Part shown: piece by piece, positions 23,101-35,263 of the stretch | Layout of the letters: each line of letters starts with the position of its first letter | Numbering within the stretch: position 1 is the first letter of the stretch | Notes under the pieces: model-generated | The model's input: the letters and a program-made list of their open reading frames with translations, nothing else | Database searches by the model: none | Told to the model about the DNA's origin: nothing | Translations under genes and position numbers: made by a program | Assembly (NCBI GenBank): GCA_037783545.1 | Contig: JBBELK010001401.1 | Coordinates: 78,501-142,500, forward strand | Direction: 5' to 3' | Origin: Henricia sp. BOLD:AAB3569 | Lineage: Eukaryota > Echinodermata > Asteroidea > Spinulosida > Echinasteridae | DNA length: 64,000 nucleotides

Positions 23101-26100
23101 TTGCATCAATTATTCCAGTTGCATCAATTATTCCAGTTGCATCAATTATCAGTTTTTTTCCAAAGTGGCCGAAACTGACCATGTGTGGTATTTTCGGAAT
23201 CAGCTTCGAGAGGCGAGTTCAAAAATACCACTTTGGACATCGTCCGACCAAAACTGAATAGTGGTAAGTTTTTTTTTCCAAAATGGCCGAAACTGACCAC
23301 CTGTGGTATTTTCGGAATCAGCGTCGAAAGGCGAGTTAAAAAATACCACTTTAGACATCGTCCGACCAAAACTGAATAGTGGTCAGTTTTTTTTCCAAAA
23401 TAGCCGAAACTGACCACCTGTGGTATTTTCGGAATCAGCGTCGAAAGGCGAGTTTAAAAATACCACTTTGGACATCGTTCGACCAAAACTGAATAGTGGT
23501 CATTTTTTTCCCAAAATGGCCAAAACTGACGACGTGTGGTATTTTCGGAATCAGCGTCGAAAGGCGAGTTAAAAAATGCATCGATTATTCCAGTTGCATC
23601 GATTATTCCAGTTGCATCGATTATTCCAGTTGCATCAATTATTCCAGTTGCATCAATTATTCCAGTTGCATCAGTTATTCCAGTTGCATCTATTATTCCA
23701 GTTGCATCGATTATTCCAGTTGCATCGATTATTCCAGTTGCATCAATTATTCCAGTTGCATCAATTATTCCAGTTGCATCAATTATCAGTTTTTTTCCAA
23801 AGTGGCCGAAACTGACCATGTGTGGTATTTTCGGAATCAGTGTCGACAGGCGAGTTCAAAAATACCACTTTGGACACCGTCCGACCAAAACTGAATACTG
23901 GTCATTTTTTGTCCAAAATGGCCGAAACTGACCATGTGTGGTATTTTCGGAATCAGTGTCGACAGGCGAGTTCAAAAATACCACTTTGGACATCGTCCGA
24001 CCAAAACTGAATAGTGGTCAGTTTTTTTTCCAAAATGGCCGAAACTGACCACGTGTGGTATTTTCGGAATCAGCGTCGAAAGGCGAGTTCAAAAATACCA
24101 CTTTAGACATCGTCCGACCAAAACTGAATAGTGGTCATTTTTTTTCCAAAATGGCCGAAACTGACCACGTGTGGTATTTTCGGAATCAGCGTCGAAAGGC
24201 GAGTTAAAAAATGCATCGATTATTCCAGTTGCATCGATTATTCCAGTTGCATCGATTATTCCAGTTGCATCGATTATTCCAGTTGCATCGATTATTCCAG
24301 TTGCATCGATTATTCCAGTTGCATCAATTATTCCAGTTGCATCAATTATTCCAGTTGCATCAATTATCAGTTTTTTTCCAAAGTGGCCGAAACTGACCAT
24401 GTTTGGTATTTTCGGAATCAGCTTCGAGAGGCGAGTTCAAAAATATCACTTTGGACATCGTCCGACCAAAACTGAATAGTGGTCAGTTTTTTTTCCAAAA
24501 TGGCCGAAACTGACCACGTGTGATATTTTCGGAATCAGCGTCGAAAGGCGAGTTCAAAAATACCACTTTGGACATCGTCCGACCAAAACTGAATAGTGGT
24601 CATTTTGTTTCCAAAATGGCCGAAACTGACCACGTGTGGTATTTTCGGAATCAGCGTCGAAAGGCGAGTTCAAAAATACCACTTTGGACATCGTCCGACC
24701 AAAACTGAATAGTGGTCATTTTTTTTCCAAAATGGCCGAAACTGACCACGTGTGGTATTTTCGGAATCAGCGTCGAAAGGCGAGTTAAAAAATGCATCGA
24801 TTATTCCAGTTGCATCGATTATTCCAGTTGCATCGATTATTCCAGTTGCATCGATTATTCCAGTTGCATCGATTATTCCAGTTGCATCGATTATTCCAGT
24901 TGCATCAATTATTCCAGTTGCATCAATTATTCCAGTTGCATCAATTATCAGTTTTTTTCCAAAGTGGCCGAAACTGACCATGTTTGGTATTTTCGGAATC
25001 AGCTTCGAGAGGCGAGTTCAAAAATATCACTTTGGACATCGTCCGACCAAAACTGAATAGTGGTCAGTTTTTTTTCCAAAATGGCCGAAACTGACCACGT
25101 GTGATATTTTCGGAATCAGCGTCGAAAGGCGAGTTCAAAAATACCACTTTGGACATCGTCCGACCAAAACTGAATAGTGGTCATTTTGTTTCCAAAATGG
25201 CCGAAACTGACCACGTGTGGTATTTTCGGAATCAGCGTCGAAAGGCGAGTTCAAAAATACCACTTTGGACATCGTCCGACCAAAACTGAATAGTGGTCAT
25301 TTTTTTTCCAAAATGGCCGAAACTGACCACGTGTGGTATTTTCGGAATCAGCGTCGAAAGGCGAGTTAAAAAATGCATCGATTATTCCAGTTGCATCGAT
25401 TATTCCAGTTGCATCGATTATTCCAGTTGCATCAATTATTCCAGTTGCAATCAATTATTCCAGTTGCATCAATTATTCCAGTTGCATCAATTATCAGTTT
25501 TTTTCCAAAGTGGCCGAAACTGACCATGTGTGGTATTTTCGGAATCAGCGTCGAAAGGCGAGTTTAAAAATACCACTTTGGACATCGTCCGACCAAAACT
25601 GAATAGTGGTCATTTTTTTTCCAAAATGGCCGAAACTGACCACGTGTGGTATTTTCGGAATCAGCGTCGAAAGGCGAGTTAAAAAATGCATCGATTATTC
25701 CAGTTGCATCGATTATTCCAGTTGCATCGATTATTCCAGTTGCATCAATTATTCCAGTTGCATCAATTATTCCAGTTGCATCAATTATTCCAGTTGCATC
25801 AATTATCAGTTTTTTTCCAAAGTGGCCGAAACTGACCATGTGTGGTATTTTCGGAATCAGCTTCGAGAGGCGAGTTCAAAAATACCACTTTGGACATCGT
25901 CCGACCAAAACTGAATAGTGGTAAGTTTTTTTTTCCAAAATGGCCGAAACTGACCACCTGTGGTATTTTCGGAATCAGCGTAGAAAGGCGAGTTTAAAAA
26001 TACCACTTTGGACATCGTTCGACCAAAACTGAATAGTGGTCATTTTTTTCCCAAAATGGCCGAAACTGACCACGTGTGGTATTTTCGGAATCAGCGTCGA

Positions 26101-29100
26101 AAGGCGAGTTAAAAAATACCACTTTAGACATCGTCCGACCAAAACTGAATAGTGGTCAGTTTTTTTTCCAAAATAGCCGAAACTGACCACCTGTGGTATT
26201 TTCGGAATCAGCGTCGAAAGGCGAGTTTAAAAATACCACTTTGGACATCGTTCGACCAAAACTGAATAGTGGTCATTTTTTTCCCAAAATGGCCAAAACT
26301 GACGACGTGTGGTATTTTCGGAATCAGCGTCGAAAGGCGAGTTCAAAAATACCACTTTGGACATCGTCCGACCAAAACTGAATAGTGGTCATTTTTTTTC
26401 CAAAATGGCCGAAACTGACCACGTGTGGTATTTTTGGAATCAGCGTCGAAAGGCGAGTTTAAAAATGCATCGATTATTCCAGTTGCATCGATTATTCCAG
26501 TTGCATCGATTATTCCAGTTGCATCAATTATTCCAGTTGCATCAATTATCAGTTTTTTTCCAAAATGGCCGAAACTGACCATGTGTGGTATTTTCGGAAT
26601 CAGCTTCGAGAGGCGAGTTTAAAAATACCACTTTGGACATCGTCCGACCAAAACTGAATAGTGGTCAGTTTTTTTTTCCAAATTGGCCGAAACTGACCAC
26701 CTGTGGTATTTTCGGAATCAGCGTCGAAAGGCGAGTTCAAAAATACCACTTTGGACATCGTCCGACCAAAACTGAATAGTAGTCATTTTTTTCCCAAAAT
26801 GGCCGAAACTTACCACGTGTGGTCTTTTCGGAATCAGCGTCGAAAGGCGAGTTAAAAAATGCATCGATTATTCCAGTTGCATCGATTATTCCAGTTGCAT
26901 CAATTATTCCAGGTGCATCAATTATTCCAGTTGCATCAATTATTCCAGTTGCATCAATTATTCCAGTTGCATCAATTATTCCAGTTGCATCAATTATTCC
27001 AGTTGCATCAATTATTCCAGTTGCATCAATTATTCCAGTTGCATCAATTATTCCAGTTGCATCGATTATTCCAGTTGCATCAATTATTCCAGTTGCATCA
27101 GTTATTCCAGTTGCATCTATTATTCCAGTTGCATCGATTATTCCAGTTGCATCGATTATTCCAGTTGCATCAATTATTCCAGTTGCATCAATTATTCCAG
27201 TTGCATCAATTATTCCAGTTGCATCAATTATCAGTTTTTTCCAAAATGGCCGAAACTGACCCTGTGTGGTATTTTCGGAATCAGCGTCGACAGGAGAGTT
27301 CAAAAATACCACTTTGGACATCGTACGACCAAAACTGAATACTGGTCAGTTTTTGTCCAAAATGGCCGAAACTGACCATGTGTGGTATTTTCGGAATCAG
27401 TGTCGACAGGCGAGTTCAAAAATGCCACTTTGGACATCGTCCGACCAAAACTGAATAGTGGTCATTTTGTTTCCAAAATGGCCGAAACTGACCACGTGTG
27501 GTATTTTCGGAATCAGCGTCGAAAGGCGAGTTCAAAAATGCATCGATTATTCCAGTTGCATCGATTATTCCAGTTGCATCGATTATTCCAGTTGCATCAA
27601 TTATTCCAGTTGCAATCAATTATTCCAGTTGCATCAATTATTCCAGTTGCATCAATTATCAGTTTTTTTCCAAAGTGGCCGAAACTGACCATGTGTGGTA
27701 TTTTCGGAATCAGCGTCGAAAGGCGAGTTTAAAAATACCACTTTGGACATCGTCCGACCAAAACTGAATAGTGGTCATTTTTTTCCAAAATGGCCGAAAC
27801 TGACCACGTGTGGTATTTTCGGAATCAGCGTCGAAAGGCGAGTTTAAAAATGCATCGATTATTCCAGTTGCATCGATTATTCCAGTTGCATCGATTATTC
27901 CAGTTGCATCAATTATTCCAGTTGCATCAATTATTCCAGTTGCATCAATTATTCCAGTTGCATCAATTATCAGTTTTTTTCCAAAGTGGCCGAAACTGAC
28001 CATGTGTGGTATTTTCGGAATCAGCTTCGAGAGGCGAGTTCAAAAATACCACTTTGGACATCGTCCGACCAAAACTGAATAGTGGTAAGTTTTTTTTTCC
28101 AAAATGGCCGAAACTGACCACCTGTGGTATTTTCGGAATCAGCGTCGAAAGGCGAGTTTAAAAATACCACTTTGGACATCGTTCGACCAAAACTGAATAG
28201 TGGTCATTTTTTTCCCAAAATGGCCGAAACTGACCACGTGTGGTATTTTCGGAATCAGCGTCGAAAGGCGAGTTAAAAAATACCACTTTAGACATCGTCC
28301 GACCAAAACTGAATAGTGGTCAGTTTTTTTTCCAAAATAGCCGAAACTGACCACCTGTGGTATTTTCGGAATCAGCGTCGAAAGGCGAGTTTAAAAATAC
28401 CACTTTGGACATCGTTCGACCAAAACTGAATAGTGGTCATTTTTTTCCCAAAATGGCCGAAACTGACGACGTGTGGTATTTTCGGAATCAGCGTCGAAAG
28501 GCGAGTTCAAAAATACCACTTTGGACATCGTCCGACCAAAACTGAATAGTGGTCATTTTTTTTCCAAAATGGCCGAAACTGACCACGTGTGGTATTTTCG
28601 GAATCAGCGTCGAAAGGCGAGTTTAAAAATGGCATCGATTATTCCAGTTGCATCGATTATTCCAGTTGCATCAATTATTCCAGGTGCATCAATTATTCCA
28701 GTTGCATCAATTATTCCAGTTGCATCAATTATTCCAGTTGCATCAATTATTCCAGTTGCATCAATTATTCCAGTTGCATCAATTATTCCAGTTGCATCAA
28801 TTATTCCAGTTGCATCAATTATTCCAGTTGCATCGATTATTCCAGTTGCATCAATTATTCCAGTTGCATCAGTTATTCCAGTTGCATCTATTATTCCAGT
28901 TGCATCGATTATTCCAGTTGCATCGATTATTCCAGTTGCATCAATTATTCCAGTTGCATCAATTATTCCAGTTGCATCAATTATTCCAGTTGCATCAATT
29001 ATCAGTTTTTTCCAAAATGGCCGAAACTGACCCTGTGTGGTATTTTCGGAATCAGCGTCGACAGGAGAGTTCAAAAATACCACTTTGGACATCGTACGAC

Positions 29101-31373
29101 CAAAACTGAATACTGGTCAGTTTTTGTCCAAAATGGCCGAAACTGACCATGTGTGGTATTTTCGGAATCAGTGTCGACAGGCGAGTTCAAAAATACCACT
29201 TTGGACACCGTCCGACCAAAACTGAATACTGGTCATTTTTTGTCCAAAATGGCCGAAACTGACCATGTGTGGTATTTTCGGAATCAGTGTCGACAGGCGA
29301 GTTCAAAAATACCACATTGGACACCGTCCGACCAAAACTGAATACTGGTCATTTTTTGTCCAAAATGGCCGAAACTGACCATGTGTGGTATTTTCGGAAT
29401 CAGCGTCGAAAGGCGAGTTTAAAAATACCACTATGGACATCGGCCGACCAAAACTGAATACTGGTCATTTTTTGTCCAAAATGGCCGAAACTGACCACGT
29501 GTGGTATTTTCGGAATCAGCGTCGAAAGGCGAGTTAAAAAATGCATCGATTATTCCAGTTGCATCGATTATTCCAGTTGCATCAATTATTCCAGGTGCAT
29601 CAATTATTCCAGTTGCATCAATTATTCCAGTTGCATCAATTATTCCAGTTGCATCAATTATTCCAGTTGCATCAATTATTCCAGTTGCATCAATTATTCC
29701 AGTTGCATCAATTATTCCAGTTGCATCGATTATTCCAGTTGCATCAATTATTCCAGTTGCATCAATTATCAGTTTTTTTCCCAAATGGCCGAAACTGACC
29801 ATGTGTGGTATTTTCGGAATCAGCTTCGAGAGGCGAGTTTAAAAATACCACTTTGGACATCGGCCGACCAAAACTGAATACTGGTCATTTTTTGTCCAAA
29901 ATGGCCGAAACTGACCACGTGTGGTATTTTCGGAATCAGCGTCGAAAGGCGAGTTAAAAAATGCATCGATTATTCCAGTTGCATCGATTATTCCAGTTGC
30001 ATCAATTATTCCAGGTGCATCAATTATTCCAGTTGCATCAATTATTCCAGTTGCATCAATTATTCCAGTTGCATCAATTATTCCAGTTGCATCAATTATT
30101 CCAGTTGCATCAATTATTCCAGTTGCATCGATTATTCCAGTTGCATCAATTATTCCAGTTGCATCAATTATCAGTTTTTTTCCCAAATGGCCGAAACTGA
30201 CCATGTGTGGTATTTTCGGAATCAGCTTCGAGAGGCGAGTTTAAAAATACCACTTTGGACATCGTCCGACCAAAACTGAATAGTGGTCAGTTTTTTTTTC
30301 CAAAATGGCCGAAACTGACCACCTGTGGTATTTTCGGAATCAGCGTCGAAAGGCGAGTTCACAAATACCACTTTGGACATCGTACGACCAAAACTGAATA
30401 CTGGTCAGTTTTTGTCCAAAATGGCCGAAACTGACCATGTGTGGTATTTTCGGAATCAGTGTCGACAGGCGAGTTCAAAAATACCACTTTGGACACCGTC
30501 CGACCAAAACTGAATACTGGTCATTTTTTGTCCAAAATGGCCGAAACTGACCATGTGTGGTATTTTCGGAATCAGTGTCGACAGGCGAGTTCAAAAATAC
30601 CACATTGGACACCGTCCGACCAAAACTGAATACTGGTCATTTTTTGTCCAAAATGGCCGAAACTGACCATGTGTGGTATTTTCGGAATCAGCGTCGAAAG
30701 GCGAGTTTAAAAATACCACTATGGACATCGGCCGACCAAAACTGAATACTGGTCATTTTTTGTCCAAAATGGCCGAAACTGACCACGTGTGGTATTTTCG
30801 GAATCAGCGTCGAAAGGCGAGTTAAAAAATGCATCGATTATTCCAGTTGCATCGATTATTCCAGTTGCATCAATTATTCCAGGTGCATCAATTATTCCAG
30901 TTGCATCAATTATTCCAGTTGCATCAATTATTCCAGTTGCATCAATTATTCCAGTTGCATCAATTATTCCAGTTGCATCAATTATTCCAGTTGCATCAAT
31001 TATTCCAGTTGCATCGATTATTCCAGTTGCATCAATTATTCCAGTTGCATCAATTATCAGTTTTTTTCCCAAATGGCCGAAACTGACCATGTGTGGTATT
31101 TTCGGAATCAGCTTCGAGAGGCGAGTTTAAAAATACCACTTTGGACATCGGCCGACCAAAACTGAATACTGGTCATTTTTTGTCCAAAATGGCCGAAACT
31201 GACCACGTGTGGTATTTTCGGAATCAGTGTCGACAGGCGAGTTCAAAAATACCACTTTGGACACCGTCCGACCAAAACTGAATACTGGTCAGTTTTTGTC
31301 CAAAATGGCCGAAACTGACCATGTGTGGTATTTTCGGAATCAGTGTCGACAGGCGAGTTCAAAATACCACTTT
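20118..31373 (+). repeat. Composite subtelomeric satellite: 116-bp unit plus 18-bp minisatellite runs
   Basis: The basic unit is 116 bp (copies at 29037, 29153, 29269) and contains TTTCCAAAATGGCCGAAACT, GACCACGTGTGGTATTTTCG, GAATCAGCGTCGAAAGGCGA and AATACCACTTTGGACATCGT. About twenty runs of an 18-bp repeat (TTGCATCGATTATTCCAG or TTGCATCAATTATTCCAG) are embedded. In each run the piece from TACCACTTT to AGTGGT is missing and n x 18 bp stands in its place. Runs start near 20120, 20633, 20945, 21374, 22135, 22716, 23029, 23576, 24211, 24792, 25373, 25686, 26466, 26859, 27538, 27850, 28629, 29541, 29961 and 30829. Larger blocks repeat too, about 2.08 kb apart (20591 and 22676; 22095 and 24171), 581 bp (24171 and 24752), 2,164 bp (26193 and 28357), 420 bp (29501 and 29921) and 1,288 bp (29501 and 30789). 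Short open frames here are products of the repeat. Confidence 0.95.
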
Positions 31374-32540
31374 CCAGGTAGCAAGACAACGTTGGTCCAA
31401 CGTTGGAAACTCGCAACACGTTGGACGCTAGAAAAACTTGTTGGACCAACGTTGGACCAACGTCGGAATTTATTGGGCTAGAATGTTGGAAACCTTACGT
31501 TGGTTTCACGTAATTCCAACGTTGTCTTTGTTGGGATTGAATAAAAACTATTTTGGGAGCTGATATAATATATAAGTAAACAAAAAAATGAAAAAAAACA
31601 CTGCAGTTTTATTTACTCTGAAAATTCACTTTTGAATGTTGGTTTAAATGGTTTATTAACCTCTGCGATCATGGGGTATGAGAGCCAGCTTAAAATACAA
31701 AACTGTTTATACTATAGAAATTTAAGTAACTACAAAAGATATATATATAAAAAAGAACATTAACTATCAGAACTAAAAACTAAAATATGTGTTGAGCCAA
31801 CAAAGTGTAAGGGACTGGGTAACCAGTTGCATGCTCTATATTTCCCTGGTTCCCGCATCCATTGCTGCACACTTGTACTGTGCATACTTGTGCAGCAATG
31901 GGAACCAGTTTGGCTTGGATGCACATGTGGCATTTCTTCCAATTTCCTGTGTGGCAGCTTTTATTCTCCCACGAAAATCGACTGATAAAGTGTGATCTGG
32001 CTGTCCTAACTAACCTTGCATTATATTTGCATGTTGCATCAGTTCTTCAGTACAATTGTGGGTATGTATCATGTCATGAATTTGTTCAGTTGTTTTGAAA
32101 TTTGAAATTTTAAGGTCAGTATTTTACGCCAAATCTGACACCCTGTTTAACATACATGTATCACTTAAGGAGTTATGTCAACTCGACCGTTTACCAGCAC
32201 GTGGCTTGTAGTTCTATTTCATTTGTGTATAGAACGCGAAACCTTTTGTACATTTGATCATGATTGTATGCTTTTAGGGTTTTATCTCAGAAGACAAATG
32301 ATCAATTCCCAGCATTCATAAACGTGGATTTTTAAAGCATTTTTTTTGATCACAAACATGACAAACGATTGACATCGTACTGTAACGGGTGCAGGTCAAC
32401 TCGACTGTTTGCCAACTTGACTCGGACAAACTCGACCGTTGTACCAACTCTACCGTTGTCCAACTCGACCGTCTTGCGTTCGAAAATTTTTGCAAAGAGT
32501 CTTATAATTGATCTTACACTTTTGTTCTTGTGTTTTTCAC

Positions 32541-32790
32541 CAGAATCAGTTCGACGACATGCTGGATACGAAAATTCTAGCCGAGAGGCCATTCAAGAAG
32601 CTGCAGCTAATCATCTGCGCAACATATTCGACCTATAGATGGCCGAGGAACAGCAAGAAAGTCAATGTGTAAATCTTCAGGATCTACAGACGGGTACTAC
32701 TACTGGATCTACAAGTACTACTTCAGGATCTACAGGAGAGTCGTAGCCTGCATGTGCCGGCACAAGAGGGTCAGCAGGGACTTGGAAATC
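32541..32790 (+). pseudogene. Frameshifted exon 6 remnant of the DUF4806-like gene
   Basis: An acceptor-like TTTTTCACCAG ends at 32543. The following codons read ESVRRHAGYENSSREAIQ, matching residues from 372 of the intact protein (SVRRNAGFENASQDAIQ). After FDL a two-base insertion (CCTATAGATGG against CCTAGATGG, about 32634) brings in a stop. Beyond it, the shifted frame still matches (DGRGTARKS against DGSGTARKS), and similarity reaches about 32780 (GCATGTGCCGGCACA). No exons 1-5 lie upstream, so this cannot make the protein. Confidence 0.85.
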
Positions 32791-33330
32791 CGTGACGTCA
32801 CCGCGCGCGCACTGGGTACACTAATATGGTCAGTTTCACAACGGATTTCTGCCGTATGCAAAGTGACGCATCGTGAAAAATGCGCTATAAAACATCACAC
32901 GAGCCTCTTCGGAAAACACCTTGTGCTGTATATATTTTAATAGTGCTGTTACAGTTGTGCGTACAATGGACATATGACGGATGAAAAATCGACGTTCGAG
33001 TAGACCTTGGATAAACTCTTCAATCATCCATCAATTTGATGTACAGAACTTTAGTTTGATTTTTCTTTTACATTGAAAACATTTTTAACCCCGACCATGT
33101 TTGTTTCTCCCTCCATGCCCTGACGTAAGGCAATTTCCTCTTTGTTTTAATTGTGCAACAAGTTTACAGTGCATGGTTGTAGTTATGCAATTGAATTGAA
33201 CCTCAATATTAAGAGCAATATTAATACAACATTCTGCTAATCCGACAATTTTTGGTCTTTTTTTTCTTGAGAATACAAGTTTATCTCATTTGTAAAAATC
33301 TAGATTCATCTTATTAACGCGGTTTGAATC

Positions 33331-33834
33331 CACCGGATAACTATTTTATGGACGTTCCTTTCAAGCAAGCAGATAAACTAAGTAGATACACATGTAGGCG
33401 TGTACTTTTTAAAATTATATTCCTTTTAGTAAATATTTCAGCTAATGGAAAAAAAAAACTTGCATAATTTTCTGACCAATGTACATGTATTTTTTTTAAA
33501 ATAAATTGAGGTTTACTAGAATTCGTCTGTTTCTTCTGGTGGTAATTAATGTATATGGCAGTTGGAACCTTGTTGGAAATGCGTTGGAAATTCGTTGGAT
33601 GCTCGTATATTACGTTGGAGCAACGTTGGATGTTTGTTGGATTTGCATCCAGTTTCGTTGGATGTCGTGGGATTAACGTGAATCCAACGTTGGAGCAACG
33701 TTGGATCCAACGATGCTGCAACGTTGTCTCAACGTGCAAAATAACGTTGGTCCAACGTTGCCAGACAACGTTGATCCAACGTTGTGATTAGGATTTGACA
33801 ACGATGGATCAACGTTGGACCAACGTTGTCTTGC
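33331..33834 (+). repeat. B-end region of the short transposon (inverted partner of 34549-35045)
   Basis: These ~500 bp are the diverged reverse complement of 34549-35045. Shared landmarks are GTGTACTTTTTAAAATTAT, AGCTAATGGAAAAA, AAATAAATTGAGGTT and TAGAATTC, followed by a dense series of CAACGTTGGA-type palindromes. The open frames in both arms are a by-product of these repeats. Confidence 0.85.
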
Positions 33835-34545
33835 TGCAGCTGCACTCCGCTGCTGCAGCTGCACTCCGCTGCTGAAGAAGAAGTATGAGAAGTATGAAAA
33901 GAACCTTGATTCCAAACTTAGTTCCAACTTGGAACCTTGGTTCCAACCTCAGTTCCAACTTGGAACCTTGGTTCCAACCAAGGTTCCAAGTTGGAACCAA
34001 GGTTCCAAGTTGGAACCAAGGTTCCAAGTTGGAACCAAGGTTCCAAATTGGAACCAAGGTTCGAACCAAGGTTCCAAGATGTGTTTAGAGATAAACCTTG
34101 TAAACCTTTTAACCATCAATTCGTTCCCCGATGCATAAAATTGTACAATTAATAGTTAAAGGCAGTATACATGATTGGTATCTCGAAAAATCAGAAATGT
34201 TCACAGATTTACACATAACTTACACAATTTAAACACTACGACGGTAGAAAGCTTCCCTGAAATGGTTTTGTCTGAGGTGCTATAGTCTTTGAGAAATATA
34301 AACAAAACAATTATATTTCGTCTCGCGAGCATAAAATCAATTCGCCCCAAAACCATTTCACCCGGCTGGACCACTTCGCCCAAGTGCCATTTACCCCCAA
34401 AACCACTTCGTCCAAACACTACCTCGCCCAAAGGCCATTTCACCCCAAACATTCCAAAACAACTTCGTGCACATGCCGTGGTTCAGGGCGAAGTGGTTCA
34501 GGGCGAAATTACCGTACACCCTTTTTTGACCGTTTTCTTAACAGT
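33835..34545. repeat. Spacer between the two transposons: three short tandem repeats
   Basis: This 711-bp stretch holds no gene. It contains two copies of a CTGCAGCTGCACTCCGCTG motif (33833-33880). A 19-bp repeat, GGTTCCAAGTTGGAACCAA (steps at 33982, 34001, 34020, 34039), follows opposite-strand copies from about 33912, so that 33912-34078 forms an imperfect palindrome. A degenerate TTCGCCCAAA/CCATTTCACCCC repeat lies at about 34335-34512. Confidence 0.8.
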
Positions 34546-34580
34546 TACCCAGGTAGCAAGACAACGTTGGTCCAACGTTG
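34546..34580 (+). repeat. Terminal inverted repeat, B end
   Basis: This is identical over 35 bp to the reverse complement of 46708-46742. The preceding bases are ACAGT, with TA directly before CCCAGG. Confidence 0.9.
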
Positions 34581-35045
34581 ATCCAACGTTGTCAATTCTT
34601 AATCACAACGTTGGATCAACGTTGTCCGACAACGTTGGACCAACGTGATTTTGCACGTTGGAACAACGTTGCAGCAATGTTGAATCCAACGTTGCTCCAA
34701 CGTTGGATTCACGTTAATCCCACGACATCCAACGAAACTGGATGTATTTCCAGCAAATCCCACATACATCCAACGTAGCTCCAACGTAATATGCAAGTTT
34801 CCAGCAAGTTTCCAGCAAGTTTCCAGCAAGTTTCCAGCAAAAGAAACAACAAACACTGGAATTCTAGTAACCTCAATTTATTTAAAATACATAGGTCACA
34901 AAATCATGCACGCTATTTTTCCATTAGCTTAAACATTTACCAAAAAGAAAAAACATAATTTAAAAAAAAGTACACACCTCTCTACTAAATACATGTATAT
35001 CCGCTTTATAGGAACATCCACAAAATACAATTATCTACCGGTACA

Positions 35046-35164
35046 TTAAAGGCACAGGCTCGTCAGCAATGCTCGAAACACGCCGCCCCATGCCTTTGCT
35101 ATGGAGCTGCATATTGCGTGGCACATTTGGCGGGCGCACATTGCTGACGAGCCTGTGCCTTTAA
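35046..35164. mobile_element. Palindromic MITE, TTAA-bordered (copy 1)
   Basis: It begins TTAAAGGCACAGGCTCGTC and ends with the complement GACGAGCCTGTGCCTTTAA. Its centre carries ATGGAGCTGCATATTGCGTG. The TTAA borders could be a target duplication of piggyBac type. The matching place in the short transposon (about 33320-33335) lacks it. Confidence 0.85.
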
Positions 35165-35263
35165 AACCCTCTTTTAGTAAGATGAATATACATGAGATAA
35201 CCTTGTATTATGTAGGAAAAACATTGGGATCTAAAATTGTCATATTATAAGCAAACTGTCGCA

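Larger units (their letters stand above)
31374..33834 (+). mobile_element. Internally deleted (non-autonomous) copy of the 12.2-kb transposon, opposite orientation
   Basis: The left tip, CCAGGTAGCAAGACAACG at 31374, matches the tips of the long element. 31374-32487 is the diverged reverse complement of 45470-46739. Shared landmarks include the CCAACGTTGG repeats, the TTGAATAAAAACT stretch, TATCTCAGAAGACAAATGATC and the TCAACTCGACTG repeats. From about 32488 on, it instead matches the end of intron 5, then exon 6, of the DUF4806-like gene, and then the long element's other end in order (33110-33230 matches the complement of 35370-35460; 33331-33834 that of 34549-35045). The transposase and exons 1-5 are therefore absent. 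The right tip reads CTTGCTGCAGC rather than CTTGCTACCTGG, so it is imperfect or damaged. The left tip abuts the 116-bp satellite directly. Confidence 0.85.

Noticed and set aside
20630..31060. 18-bp runs as a CRISPR-like array
   Set aside because: Repeats are contiguous with no spacers, and the window is from an animal chromosome.
20476..31481. Many 60-190-codon frames with IIPVAS, YSSCIN or LFQLHQ repeats
   Set aside because: Translations of the 18-bp minisatellite and the 116-bp unit in every frame; they end wherever the repeat changes.
33549..34856. Similar 80-85-codon frames in the two B-end arms (NPTLEQRW peptides)
   Set aside because: They translate the CAACGTTGGA repeats; similarity follows from the DNA repeat.
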